Origin: Syntrophaceae bacterium UBA6087
GTDB lineage: Bacteria > Desulfobacterota > Desulfomonilia > UBA1062
Direction: 5' to 3'
Assembly: GCA_002448235.1 (NCBI GenBank)
Contig: DIXF01000005.1
Location: forward strand, 248,001 to 312,000
Length of the DNA: 64,000 nt
The position numbers and the translations under genes are program-made. This document shows, piece by piece, positions 52,710-61,901 of this stretch; position 1 is the stretch's first letter, and the number at the start of each line of letters is the position of its first letter. The notes beneath the pieces were generated by a model. That model worked only from the letters and a program-made list of their open reading frames with translations, did no database searches and was not told the DNA's origin.

Positions 52710-53015
52710 TCAAACATCATTATCCGGATCAAAGATGGCGTCGAGATCTCTTGCTCCATGCAGTACGCGAACAATCTCAACGCCACCAGGCACAGGGTGG
52801 TAAAAAATGACGTACTGCCCAATTGGAAAGCTTCTTAACCCTTCTGCTAGTTCATCACGGGGTCTACCTATGGCGGGCTGTTCAGTCAGGACGTGGAATT
52901 TCTGGTCAATGGCATCGATAAAGGCATCCGCCCTCGACTCGTTATCTTCCGCGATGTAGTCCCAGATATCGGCAAGATCGATTTTGGCAAGTGGACGCTT
53001 AAGAATGACTGCCAT
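52710..53015 (-). CDS. parE: ParE-family toxin
   Basis: A 101-residue RelE/ParE-superfamily toxin with LADIWDYIAEDN, the central FHVLTEQPAIGRPRDEL, and the C-terminal IGQYVIFYHP ... IVRVLHGARDLDAIF pattern typical of ParE. ParE toxins poison DNA gyrase. The start codon abuts the stop of the antitoxin gene, so the pair is translated together. Length and motifs are complete, so the toxin looks functional. Confidence 0.92.
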   Translation of the reverse strand: MAVILKRPLAKIDLADIWDYIAEDNESRADAFIDAIDQKFHVLTEQPAIGRPRDELAEGLRSFPIGQYVIFYHPVPGGVEIVRVLHGARDLDAIFDPDNDV

Positions 53016-53294
53016 TTATTGCCCTTTGTTTTTAGCATCAGTTCGTACAGTTCGTCTTGTGCGTCCTTCTCTCTTGATTTCTTCAGCGTCCCATGGAGTA
53101 GGTTCTCCACTGTTCAGACCATCATGGATATCCTTTCTCAGCGCTTCGAGCCTGATTGCTCGTATGCGGTCCTGTTCTTCCATGAGACGTAAAGCTTCTC
53201 GAACTACCTCGCTTGCTGAATTATACAGACCTGAGGCAACTTTCTGCTTTACCAAATCCTCAAGGTGAGGAGTCAGGCTAACATTCATTGGCAT
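53016..53294 (-). CDS. parD: ParD-family antitoxin
   Basis: A 92-residue ribbon-helix-helix protein: N-terminal MNVSLTPHLEDLV strand and SASEVVREALRLMEE helices for DNA binding, followed by a charged C-terminal tail that would wrap the toxin. The ATG has a GGAGG site 7 bases upstream. ParD normally represses its own operon, matching the inverted-repeat operator found over the promoter. It maintains itself by addiction, as expected in mobile DNA. Confidence 0.92.
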   Translation of the reverse strand: MPMNVSLTPHLEDLVKQKVASGLYNSASEVVREALRLMEEQDRIRAIRLEALRKDIHDGLNSGEPTPWDAEEIKREGRTRRTVRTDAKNKGQ

Positions 53295-53337
53295 GGAACA
53301 CCTCCGGTTTCTTTTATCGGCTTAAACTTCAATTGTC

Positions 53338-53366
53338 ATAGTATGGCAAACATTGCTAATTGTCAA
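53338..53366 (-). promoter_or_regulatory. parDE promoter
   Basis: On the minus strand a perfect -35 TTGACA (53366-53361), 17-base spacer, and -10 TACTAT (53343-53338), 44 bases upstream of the parD ATG. Confidence 0.75.
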
Positions 53367-53380
53367 CATAACATGACAAT
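53359..53380. promoter_or_regulatory. Probable ParD operator
   Basis: ATTGTCA and TGACAAT, a perfect 7-bp inverted repeat with 8-base spacer, overlaps the -35 box. A further ATTGTCA half-site lies at 53332-53338 at the -10. Confidence 0.6.
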
Positions 53381-53409
53381 ACATCTCTGTGCCGATGAAG
53401 ATATCGTTA

Positions 53410-53482
53410 AGCTCATTGCTCCATCATCCTGAGATCAAAGGAAACTTTCTGCGTCGTGCCAAGGAATCTATACTTTGAGTTT
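53410..53482. repeat. Diverged ~70-bp repeat, right copy
   Basis: Direct-orientation partner of 51641-51711, with a better match of its 3' part to 51567-51593. See the left copy for the alignment. Confidence 0.55.
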
Positions 53483-53928
53483 TTGCAAAACAAGTATAGC
53501 TACCATTCGAGAACCTTCACTTTATACATCATAAAAGCGTATACAGTTCTATCATTTCTATGCTCTTCATAACGCTTCCCCGCTCTTTCTTCTTTACCGC
53601 TTATCACTGGTACAGTCTAGGAGGGGGTCACTATATTCAGGCTTTTTTTATTTATTGAGCGGGTAAGTATGAAATTTCCCTTACAAATATGTAATATTCA
53701 GATAAACTTACTGCAAACAGAATATGACATTAAAATTATTCCTAATGAAAGAGTAAGCCAGAATAGTTGCCAGCCTCGAAAAATATTTAAAGTGATTACA
53801 TTTGCATGGAAATTTGCATGGAAAAAAGATACTTTCCGGTGCATTCATAAATACGTTAGAAAGGATTCTTTCGACACAATTCAAAAGAGGCATCTATAAA
53901 CTTGAATGTACCAGGAGAAAAGAGATCC

Positions 53929-55485
53929 ATGCAGAATGGTAAGATCATCATCTTTTTCGTAATGACAGCCCTTTTCATCTGCATCTTCCTGAACAACAAC
54001 CTCCCTTCGATCAACAACATGGAGGCCAGGAACTATATCACCGCACGCGAGATCCTGGAAAACGGTTCGTGGTTACTGCCCACAATGAACGGTGAACCTC
54101 GGATAGCCAAACCCCCGCTTCCTACTTGGATAACCGCCCTTGCCATGGTGTGGGCGGGCACGGACGCCAACCTTACCACCAACAGAATCCCTGCCGGGAT
54201 ATGCGGGGCGCTTATGGCCCTATTCACCTTTCTGCTCGCCAGGAGGGTTTCAGGCAGCAAGGAGATTGCTGTAAGCTCTGTCCTCATTCTTGCAACAGGA
54301 CTGCTGTTCCTCTGGTCTGTGAGGAGAAATATTTGGGATATCTATACCCATATGGCCATGACAGGGGCTATATGGGCCTTGACGGAAGCTTTTATGCGGA
54401 AAGAGGGCAAAAACCTATTTTTTGCTCTTTTCTCATTCTTCATGGCCTTCTCATTCTGCAGCAAAGGACCCATTGCATTCGGGGTCATGTTTATTCCGTT
54501 TATGGTAAGCTATTGCATCGTCTACGGAACGAAAGGCCTGAGGGAAAACAAATGGGGCCTTGCTTTTGGTCTTGCCTTCTCAGTCATCCTTGCCTCGTCC
54601 TGGCCGTATTATGTATATCTCCACACGCCTCAGAATGCTCTGGCCGTGGCATCGAAAGAGGCAACAAACTGGTTTACCTATCAAATCGAGGCACCCTGGT
54701 ACTATCTGCTCAATCTCCACTGGGTATCGGGCATATGGCTTACTTTTCTCCTCTATGCCACCGTTGCACCGTTCATCCAAAAAAACTGGAGCAAAGAAGA
54801 GAAGCTCTATGTTTACTGGTTCATCCTTATCATTCTCATTCTTTCGGTTATCCCGGAAAAAAAGGTCCGTTACCTCCTGCCCGCCGTTATACCGGGTTCA
54901 ATTATCACAGCGATAGCGGTATTTCGTTTGAGGGAAGCAGGCAGCCTGGCTTCGAGAGTAGTTTATGGTCCTTTTTCATTCATTGTCGGCATCGCCTGTT
55001 TCGCGGGAGCAGGTGCGCTCTTATATTATTTTCCAGTAAATATTGCCATGATCCCTGGTGCCGTTGCTCTTGGAATTGCGGGCCTGGTAATCGTCTCCGA
55101 TTTCCTTAGGAAGCGGACAAAAAATACACACCTGGCCGTCATAGCCGCAATGTGCCTATTGATTGTGTTAATAGCTCCATTGAGGCCGAAGCTCGTTCAA
55201 AAGGATCCTACACTGATGCTCATGGGTTTGCGGGAAATTCCGGAGCTTAAGGGGCGGGATTTCTATTTTCTCGGGAGCCCTGCTGAGGAAATCATTTATG
55301 CCGCAGGAAGAAAGGTTCGGTCGATCGAGCCCGGTCAGATTCCGACACTGAAAGAAAACCGCTCTATGGCTGTAATCATATCCGAAGCTCCGGTGAATGA
55401 GAAATATCTCGGTCTCACTCTTCTGGATACGATCAGGACAAAGGAATGGACGTTATATATGTATTCTTTTCAAAAGAATGGATAA
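53929..55485 (+). CDS. ArnT-like glycosyltransferase (GT39/GT83 family)
   Basis: A 518-residue polytopic protein with about 12 membrane helices. It has the GT-C loop-1 pattern: EARNY right after the first helix (conserved acidic residue) and a KPPLPTW segment (PMT/ArnT signature). ArnT-type enzymes transfer a sugar from polyprenyl phosphate to lipid A or another periplasmic acceptor. The C-terminal soluble part is short. ATG 53929 follows AGGAGA; an upstream TTG (53902) is possible. It is the first gene of the envelope cluster and is separated from parDE by the repeat region. Confidence 0.85.
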   Translation: MQNGKIIIFFVMTALFICIFLNNNLPSINNMEARNYITAREILENGSWLLPTMNGEPRIAKPPLPTWITALAMVWAGTDANLTTNRIPAGICGALMALFTFLLARRVSGSKEIAVSSVLILATGLLFLWSVRRNIWDIYTHMAMTGAIWALTEAFMRKEGKNLFFALFSFFMAFSFCSKGPIAFGVMFIPFMVSYCIVYGTKGLRENKWGLAFGLAFSVILASSWPYYVYLHTPQNALAVASKEATNWFTYQIEAPWYYLLNLHWVSGIWLTFLLYATVAPFIQKNWSKEEKLYVYWFILIILILSVIPEKKVRYLLPAVIPGSIITAIAVFRLREAGSLASRVVYGPFSFIVGIACFAGAGALLYYFPVNIAMIPGAVALGIAGLVIVSDFLRKRTKNTHLAVIAAMCLLIVLIAPLRPKLVQKDPTLMLMGLREIPELKGRDFYFLGSPAEEIIYAAGRKVRSIEPGQIPTLKENRSMAVIISEAPVNEKYLGLTLLDTIRTKEWTLYMYSFQKNG

Positions 55486-55706
55486 GGCAATTCTTAAATA
55501 GATGTTACGTAGAGTGACATCGGCTTTATTACCGGGATTGTTTCAAGCAGTGAAATGATGAAGTATGGACATGATGCTACAGTTATCTACCTTCCCGCTA
55601 TCCCTGTGGTCAGGAGATTCCGAAGCCATTGAGCAGGGAGGAAGAAACGATATTGTTAGAAATAAGCCCACACTTCCGAACCCATATAGATAAAGGGGGT
55701 AATGTT

Positions 55707-56444
55707 ATGAATGAACAGAATGTTCTTCTGAGCATAGTTATTCCATTCTATAACGAAGAAGAATCCCTGGAGGAAGTCTGTGTTGAGGTGCGCGAAGCCC
55801 TCTCGATAGCCCCTGACCTCTCATGGGAGGTCATCATGGTGGATGACGGCTCTACCGACCGGACACCGCAGATCATGGACGGCCTAGTCGGGCAATATAA
55901 AAATTTCCGAGCCCTGCACCTTTCGCCGAACAGCGGGCAATCCGCTGCCTTGGAAGCAGGATTCGAGGCTGCGCGCGGAGGTTTTATCGCCACCCTTGAC
56001 GGTGACGGACAGAATGATCCGGTGGATATCCTGCACCTGCTCGGCGAATGCAAGAGCAGAGGCGTCGACATGATGTGCGGCATAAGGCAGGAAAGGGCAG
56101 ATGATTCACTGCGCCGGATTTCCAGCATCATCGCAAATCGTGTCCGCTCCGGAATTCTGAAGGACAACATCACGGATGTCGGCTGTTCTATGCGGGTTTT
56201 TCGGAAAGATTGCATGAAACGCATCAGATTCTTCAGAAATGCCCACCGCTTCTTCCCGGCCCTCTTCATCATGGGCGGCTTTTCGGTAGCGGAGACCCCG
56301 GTAAACCACCGCCCGCGTCTGAAAGGGACGAGCAAATACGGTCGAGGGGTTAACAGCAGGCTTTGGGCCGGAATCGTAGATCTGGCAGGTGTTGCCTGGC
56401 TGAGAAAGAGGTCACTCAGGTATACAGTGAAGGAAAACGGATGA
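55707..56444 (+). CDS. GT2 polyprenyl-phosphate sugar synthase (DPM1/ArnC-like)
   Basis: A 245-residue soluble GT-A enzyme. SIVIPFYNEEESLEEV, VDDGSTDRT and DGDGQNDPVDI (DxD-type metal site) are the GT2 DPM1/ArnC motifs, and HRPRLKGTSKYG closes the domain. The two C-terminal membrane helices of ArnC are missing; only an amphipathic end remains, as in DPM1. It would load a nucleotide sugar onto undecaprenyl phosphate, giving the donor for ArnT-type enzymes. ATG 55707 follows AAAGGGGG by 7 bases. It overlaps the VTT gene by 4 bases. Confidence 0.88.
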   Translation: MNEQNVLLSIVIPFYNEEESLEEVCVEVREALSIAPDLSWEVIMVDDGSTDRTPQIMDGLVGQYKNFRALHLSPNSGQSAALEAGFEAARGGFIATLDGDGQNDPVDILHLLGECKSRGVDMMCGIRQERADDSLRRISSIIANRVRSGILKDNITDVGCSMRVFRKDCMKRIRFFRNAHRFFPALFIMGGFSVAETPVNHRPRLKGTSKYGRGVNSRLWAGIVDLAGVAWLRKRSLRYTVKENG

Positions 56445-57181
56445 GCATGGCATCCGAAAAAACGCTCATAGGAGATGTCGGCCGTATTGTTGTTGTTGCT
56501 GCCTTTTTTATCGGCCTTTCATTCCTTCTGCAGATATCCGAGGTCCGAAAGATACTCTTTGACTTAGATACCTTCAGAGTGCTGCTGCACGTAGGCGATT
56601 CATCTTCGGACTACCTGATTTCCGCTGTCTTTTTTGTCTTGGCCGGAAGTTGTCTCATTGCAATGGGCATTCCCAGACTGTGGGCAAGTGCTGTGGGCGG
56701 AGCCATTTATGGAGCGTTCATCGGCACTCTGCTCTCCATCCTAGCTTCACTGGTAGGGGCCTCGATCCTCTATCATGTAGGGAAATATTTTCTCGCCCAG
56801 GTAGTTGAAAGGCGGATGGGGGAAAGGATGAAGCTCTGGCAAAAGCGTTTCCAGCAAAATGCATTCTGGTGGGTGTTGTATGCAAGGATTTTCCCCTTCT
56901 CCAACTCGACACTTCTGAGCCTGTTCTGTGGCTGTAACCGGGTGACCTTTTCGTCATACCTTCAAGGTTCCCTCCTGGGGTTTATTCCCCTTGCGGTAGC
57001 TTTTTCGGCATTCGGAAGTGGAGGCATCAAAGGCAATTTTTATCAGATTGGATTTGCTACAGCGATCCTCAGCTCAGTAATCGTTATTCGAAGGCTGCTC
57101 AATAGAAGGATATCTCCACCTTCTGATGACAAAGGGCCACATCTCAGGGTTGCTGCAGAAGAACCTTTGAATAGACCCTAA
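56441..57181 (+). CDS. VTT-domain (TVP38/TMEM64, DedA-like) membrane protein
   Basis: A 246-residue polytopic protein with about six helices. The core VTT motif is visible in SAVGGAIYGAFIGTLLS and GASILYHVGKYF, with ARIFPFSN as the conserved Arg-Pro re-entrant loop. DedA and related families include undecaprenyl-phosphate and other lipid translocases, so recycling of the carrier lipid is the likely role here. The ATGA overlap with the GT2 gene indicates coupling. The exact substrate is inferred only. Confidence 0.8.
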   Translation: MSMASEKTLIGDVGRIVVVAAFFIGLSFLLQISEVRKILFDLDTFRVLLHVGDSSSDYLISAVFFVLAGSCLIAMGIPRLWASAVGGAIYGAFIGTLLSILASLVGASILYHVGKYFLAQVVERRMGERMKLWQKRFQQNAFWWVLYARIFPFSNSTLLSLFCGCNRVTFSSYLQGSLLGFIPLAVAFSAFGSGGIKGNFYQIGFATAILSSVIVIRRLLNRRISPPSDDKGPHLRVAAEEPLNRP

Positions 57182-57443
57182 CTCATACCAGCGCTTAACT
57201 TTGTGTTCAGTCATGCGCTGAATGGTAGTATACCTTGGGTATTGCCCATTTCAATTATATCAGGGCTCGCAAACGGGCCGGAGCATGTCCTAAGCAACCG
57301 GCTTCTACAAGTCGATGATTCACCTTGTCAATAAGAGTTAGACCTTCAGAAGACTTGTTATTACTGCGAAAGGAAACATTATAAGGCATTAATATAGGTC
57401 TTCAGGCAGTAAAAAAATCGATAAAAGCCACTCGCAGCAGCAG

Positions 57444-58292
57444 ATGAGGAGGTTGACCTTTTTGTTCTTCACCGATCGTTTAGCTGTAAACAGGCAGATA
57501 TATCTCTGCTACATTCTAAGTTTGCTTCTTCTATTATCAGGATGCGGGACGCTCAGTAACGGCAAGCGCTGGGGAGAAGACGTAACTCTCAGGCCGGGTT
57601 TGAATAAAGTCGGCACATCGGCATCAAACGCTTTGACTTCGCCGGCTTTTTACCTACCCGCAGCAGCAGCGCTACTTCTCCAGGTCGAGCATGCAGACAG
57701 CAGGATTTCCGACTGGGCACGTGAACATACTCCTGTCTATGGTTCCAATAGAAAAGCAGAAGATCGAAGCAATGACATCAGATCTATAACTGCATATATT
57801 ATGTATTCGACTATGCTCGCAACCCCAAGCGGTAATGAGCCCGTTCCTTGGGGTACATCAAAGGCCAAAGGCATTTTAGTCCAGTATGGCGCCGTAGGTG
57901 TCAGTCACTTTTTTATCAGCAATCTTAAGGATGTTACAGGAAGAGATCGCCCGACCCATATTGACGACCGGAGCTTTCCGGCAGGAAAGACACCAAGCGC
58001 TACAGCATTCACAACAATCTCTTACAGGAACATTGATACGATGAACCTTTCTCCACCGGTTAAGACCACACTTAATATCGGTTTATACACCATATTGGCT
58101 GCTGAAGGCTGGAGTCAGGTCGAGGCAGGCTCACACTTCCCCGCTGATGTGCTCGCAGGCATATCAATCGCTTACTTCATCACTGCCTGCCTCAATGATT
58201 CATTTATGGGTCTGGATGCCGAAATGCAAGGTACACCGATTGCAGAAATTAACGGGAAGAACCTGTTTATCGGGTACTGCTGGAGATTCTAA
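57444..58292 (+). CDS. PAP2-family lipoprotein, catalytic His motif altered
   Basis: A 282-residue protein with an N-terminal signal and lipobox (LLSGC, about Cys34). The PAP2 phosphatase motifs follow: LKDVTGRDRP (motif 1), PAGKTPSATAF (motif 2) and WSQVEAGSHFPADVLAG (motif 3 with the nucleophile His). In motif 2 the usual PSGH is PSAT, so the acid-catalyst His is missing, and motif 3 has SQ for SR. The protein may be inactive, weakly active or a binder. Position beside the GT and VTT genes suggests a polyprenyl-lipid role. Confidence 0.78.
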   Translation: MRRLTFLFFTDRLAVNRQIYLCYILSLLLLLSGCGTLSNGKRWGEDVTLRPGLNKVGTSASNALTSPAFYLPAAAALLLQVEHADSRISDWAREHTPVYGSNRKAEDRSNDIRSITAYIMYSTMLATPSGNEPVPWGTSKAKGILVQYGAVGVSHFFISNLKDVTGRDRPTHIDDRSFPAGKTPSATAFTTISYRNIDTMNLSPPVKTTLNIGLYTILAAEGWSQVEAGSHFPADVLAGISIAYFITACLNDSFMGLDAEMQGTPIAEINGKNLFIGYCWRF

Positions 58293-58352
58293 GAGCACAA
58301 TTAAGCCTGCATAATTTGAGAAAGAGTAATAAGGCCCTATTCCTGGCATATT

Positions 58353-60044
58353 GTGAGAAATAATCATGAAACAAGCATGCTTTCTGTTCCACTCTGGGTT
58401 ATATTCTTTGCTCTCCTTACCGTTGTTTCAATTCTTACTCGATCATACTTGCCCATCGATGAGACGAGGTATGTTTCTGTTGCATGGGATATGTGGCTGC
58501 ACGGCAGCTTCCTTGTTCCACGCTTAAACGGCAACCTCTACAGTGACAAGCCGCCACTTCTATTCTGGCTGTTTCAGTTGGGATGGGCGGTTTTTGGTGT
58601 AAATGATACCTGGCCTCGGATTGTACCGCCAATATTCGGAGCGACAAGCCTGTCTATGACGGCAACAATAGCCCGCAAGCTTTGGCCTGACAGAACGGCG
58701 ATTGCCGATCTCGCTCCCCTCATAGCCATAAGCAGCCTCCTGTGGATGATTTTTATGTCTGCCACTATGTTCGATATGCTTATTGTATTCTTTACTCTGC
58801 TCGGAGTCATTGGAATCATTCATAGCTGGAGAAGCTCGGGCCTCAAGGGATGGTTCATCTTGGGTGCTGCAATAGGGCTAGGAATACTTGCCAAAGGACC
58901 GGTCATTCTTCTGCACACACTCCCTCCAGCTCTCCTGGCTCCATGGTGGGCTATCGAGCACCGGCCCAAGCATTGGTTATCCTGGTATGCCGGGATAGTA
59001 TTAGCGGTAATCATAGGAATTATTATAGCACTGGCTTGGGCTATCCCTGCAGCTAAAATCGGAGGAGAACAGTATTCTCAAGCTATCTTTTGGGGCCAGT
59101 CGGCCGGAAGGGTTGTGGCGTCCTTCGCGCATAATCGTCCTCTATGGTGGTACCTGCCTCTACTTCCGGTGATATTATTTCCTTGGCTGCTCTGGCCTGC
59201 CTTGTGGAGATCTTTCAGATCATCAGCTAAACAGCCCTCATCGTGTGCTATCCGCTTTTGTCTGGCATGGATTGTTCCCGTGTTCATCATCTTTTCCTTG
59301 ATCAGCGGCAAACAGCCCCATTATCTGCTTCCGATATTTCCTGCATTTGCACTGCTTGCATCCCAAGCACTGGACAGGGCAGGAGAATACAGCTCATGGG
59401 ATCCGGTCTTACCCGCTCTCTTTATTATTTTTGTTGGTTGTATACTGGTTCTACATGGGCTGTTCCCTCTTTCCCCTGGCCTTACCTGGGCGCTATCGAG
59501 GGTAAGCCCATACTATGGAATTATTCTTATTGCTTCTGCTCTCATGCAATATGCCTTATATCTCATGAAAGACAATCTCCGCCCAGCACTTATGGCCGCC
59601 TTGGGTATATTGTTCGTGATAGTAATCCACTTAGCTTCCATAGGCATTTTCAGCTGTTATGACATGCGGAATCCAAGCTTATACGTCGCCAGGTTACAGA
59701 GCGAGAATGCCGCTGTCTGTTATGTGGGCAAGTACCACGGAATTTTCAATTTCCTGGGGAGATTACAGAAACCGCTGGAAGTTATCCGGAAAGATCAGGT
59801 TCGACAATGGGCAATCGATCATCCAGGGGGCTATGTTATAGATGGTGAAGAGCGCTTGGATGTAGAACCGGGCCTATGGCCTGAATACCAATGTACATAC
59901 GGGCGCCATATTCTCAAGATCTGGAATAGCAACTCAATTGTCGTTGGTCAACACCAGATGAATCAAGAAGTGGTACCGGCTTTTTTGGACAGGATGATAG
60001 GTGGTTCTCGCACAAGAAAGATTGCTCTGATTTGCAAGTATTGA
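58353..60044 (+). CDS. ArnT-like glycosyltransferase (GT39/GT83 family), second copy
   Basis: A 563-residue polytopic protein with about 12 membrane helices. DETRYVSVAWDMWLHG carries the conserved loop-1 acidic residues and SDKPPLLFW the PMT/ArnT signature. A C-terminal soluble domain follows (about 450-563). Not a recent duplicate of the 53.9 kb protein: similarity is confined to family motifs. The start is GTG 58353, with ATG 58377 as an alternative. Two ArnT-like enzymes served by one donor synthase suggest two acceptors or two sugars. Confidence 0.85.
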   Translation: MRNNHETSMLSVPLWVIFFALLTVVSILTRSYLPIDETRYVSVAWDMWLHGSFLVPRLNGNLYSDKPPLLFWLFQLGWAVFGVNDTWPRIVPPIFGATSLSMTATIARKLWPDRTAIADLAPLIAISSLLWMIFMSATMFDMLIVFFTLLGVIGIIHSWRSSGLKGWFILGAAIGLGILAKGPVILLHTLPPALLAPWWAIEHRPKHWLSWYAGIVLAVIIGIIIALAWAIPAAKIGGEQYSQAIFWGQSAGRVVASFAHNRPLWWYLPLLPVILFPWLLWPALWRSFRSSAKQPSSCAIRFCLAWIVPVFIIFSLISGKQPHYLLPIFPAFALLASQALDRAGEYSSWDPVLPALFIIFVGCILVLHGLFPLSPGLTWALSRVSPYYGIILIASALMQYALYLMKDNLRPALMAALGILFVIVIHLASIGIFSCYDMRNPSLYVARLQSENAAVCYVGKYHGIFNFLGRLQKPLEVIRKDQVRQWAIDHPGGYVIDGEERLDVEPGLWPEYQCTYGRHILKIWNSNSIVVGQHQMNQEVVPAFLDRMIGGSRTRKIALICKY

Positions 60045-60351
60045 TACTGTGAGAGGCCTCAGGCTGGCGCTTATTTCGGTTTGATCAGAATATCTTAACT
60101 TTCTGAGGGAATAGTAAATTAAAGATCTCTATAAGGGCCGTTCAGGCTCATGAAACTTATGATTTCAGAAGAAATATATAATTTGGAACATTGCATAAAG
60201 AGAAGCTATTTCTATGGCTTGCCGGAAATTATAACATAAGGATAATCAAGGCTACAATCCATAGGCAGCTACCCTTTTCAGATAAGATCTGATCCGGCTT
60301 ATATAAAACCCTTCACAATAATAGCCATTCTATGTAAGCTTCAGGGAAGCC
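60045..60351. other. Intergenic region
   Basis: 307 AT-rich bases between the second ArnT-like gene and the antiporter. A small perfect hairpin, TCAGAT-AAG-ATCTGA (60278-60292), precedes a TTATATAAAA stretch that may hold a promoter. No gene seen. Confidence 0.4.
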
Positions 60352-61806
60352 GTGGAAACATATATTATCATCACATCCCTTCTCTTGCTGTTGAGCATAC
60401 TGGCCAGCAAGATATCCGACCGTTTCGGCATACCCGCGCTTCTGGTCTTCCTGATCCTCGGCATGCTCGCAGGGTCTGAAGGAATCGGCGGCATCTATTT
60501 TGATAACCACACTCTTGCGCAGTCTGTCGGCGTGGTCGCGCTTTCGCTTATCCTTTTCTCAAGCGGGCTCAGCACACAATGGCAGAGTGTGCGCCCCATA
60601 TTTGCGTGGGGGTTTATCCTTTCCACTTTCGGCGTCATCATAACGGCCCTCGTCGTAGGGCTGTTTGCCACAATGGTGCTCGGGTTCACCCTGAAGGAAG
60701 GCCTGCTCCTGGGCGCCATCGTCTCTTCAACGGATGCGGCAGCTGTGTTCTCAATCCTGAGATCGAAAGGCATCAGTCTCAAAGGTCGGCTCAGGCCCCT
60801 CCTGGAATTCGAATCGGGCAGCAATGATCCCATGGCGGTCCTCCTGACCATCGGTATGATACAGGTGATTACGCAGCCCGATGCCTCATTGCCCGGCAGC
60901 ATCAGACTCTTTTTCCTCCAGATGTCGCTGGGAGTATTATTTGGGTATGTGATGGGCTGGTGCATCCCTTTCCTCGTAAACCGTCTTAAACTTGGCTACG
61001 AAGGGCTTTACACGGTCCTTACCCTGGCTCTTGCCCTTTTCACCTACAGTCTAACCAACATGCTGGGCGGCAACGGCTTCCTCGCTGTTTATCTTGCAGG
61101 GATCATTGCAGGCAACAGCAGCCTCATTCACAAACGGAGCCTGTTGCATTTCCATGACGGGCTTGCATGGCTCATGCAGATCACCATGTTCCTTACCCTG
61201 GGCCTGCTCGTATTTCCTTCCCACCTCGTTCCGCTTATGGGCGTGAGCCTGCTGATTGCCGCCTGCCTGATGTTTGTCGCCCGGCCTTTAGCGATCTTCC
61301 TCAGCCTGCTTCCCAGTCCATTCACCCTGAGGGAAAAAACCTTTATCTCATGGGTCGGCCTGCGCGGCTCTGTCCCCATCATCCTGGCCACTTTCCCGCT
61401 TCTGGCCGGAATCCCCCAGGCTGAAATGATTTTCAACGTGATCTTCTTCGTGGTGCTTACCTCTGTGATCCTGCAGGGGACCTCCATTCAGAGGGTGGCG
61501 AAGTGGCTAGGGGTGGATGCTCCTTTACAGGAGCAGCGCATCTATCCCATCGAATTCAACCCTGACAGCGGCTTCAAGAGCGAGCTTAACGATCTGATTA
61601 TTCCGGCTGGTTCGAAGGTAGTGGGGAAAAAGCTCGTCGAACTGAGACTTCCGCCGAATTCCCTGATTGTACTCATAGTCAGGGGGAAAGAGTACATCCT
61701 TCCCAGTGGGGCGACATCTCTGGCAGAGGGTGATACGCTGCTCATCCTGGCCGACAGGGATGTTTTTGCCAGAATAGCTTCCGTGGTTAATACGAAGGTA
61801 CCTTAG
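60352..61806 (+). CDS. K+/H+ antiporter, CvrA/NhaP2 type
   Basis: A 484-residue cation:proton antiporter-1 family protein with about 12-13 membrane helices, including the SSTDAAAVF and EFESGSNDPMAV helices with the conserved ion-binding acidic residues. A cytosolic TrkA_C/RCK_C domain fills the C-terminus (about 410-484: DLIIPAGSKVVGKKLVEL). That composition is the NhaP2/CvrA group, involved in potassium, pH or osmotic balance. A GTG start follows AGGGA by 5 bases. Substrate ion is inferred from the family. Confidence 0.9.
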   Translation: METYIIITSLLLLLSILASKISDRFGIPALLVFLILGMLAGSEGIGGIYFDNHTLAQSVGVVALSLILFSSGLSTQWQSVRPIFAWGFILSTFGVIITALVVGLFATMVLGFTLKEGLLLGAIVSSTDAAAVFSILRSKGISLKGRLRPLLEFESGSNDPMAVLLTIGMIQVITQPDASLPGSIRLFFLQMSLGVLFGYVMGWCIPFLVNRLKLGYEGLYTVLTLALALFTYSLTNMLGGNGFLAVYLAGIIAGNSSLIHKRSLLHFHDGLAWLMQITMFLTLGLLVFPSHLVPLMGVSLLIAACLMFVARPLAIFLSLLPSPFTLREKTFISWVGLRGSVPIILATFPLLAGIPQAEMIFNVIFFVVLTSVILQGTSIQRVAKWLGVDAPLQEQRIYPIEFNPDSGFKSELNDLIIPAGSKVVGKKLVELRLPPNSLIVLIVRGKEYILPSGATSLAEGDTLLILADRDVFARIASVVNTKVP

Positions 61807-61901
61807 GCGAACTCCAATTTGATGAACATCTTTAATAAGTGCACGATAAATGCTTCATAGGTTTTGCATTTTCTTACCATAGCAAACGATGTCCCGTGAT
61901 T

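Larger units (their letters stand above)
53295..53928. other. Regulatory and repeat-containing gap
   Basis: 634 bases: the parDE promoter-operator (53332-53380), the right repeat copy (53410-53482), then AT-rich DNA. A 76-codon plus-strand frame (53669-53899) has no recognisable feature and is not called. Confidence 0.5.

Noticed and set aside
51180..53480. Possible integron attC sites around the methyltransferase and parDE
   Set aside because: A GTTAAGC fits the attC core, but no paired complementary core box or integron integrase was found; direct repeats and a simple hairpin explain the pattern as well.
53669..53899. 76-codon plus-strand frame upstream of the first ArnT-like gene
   Set aside because: Composition reflects AT-rich noncoding DNA and no domain is visible.
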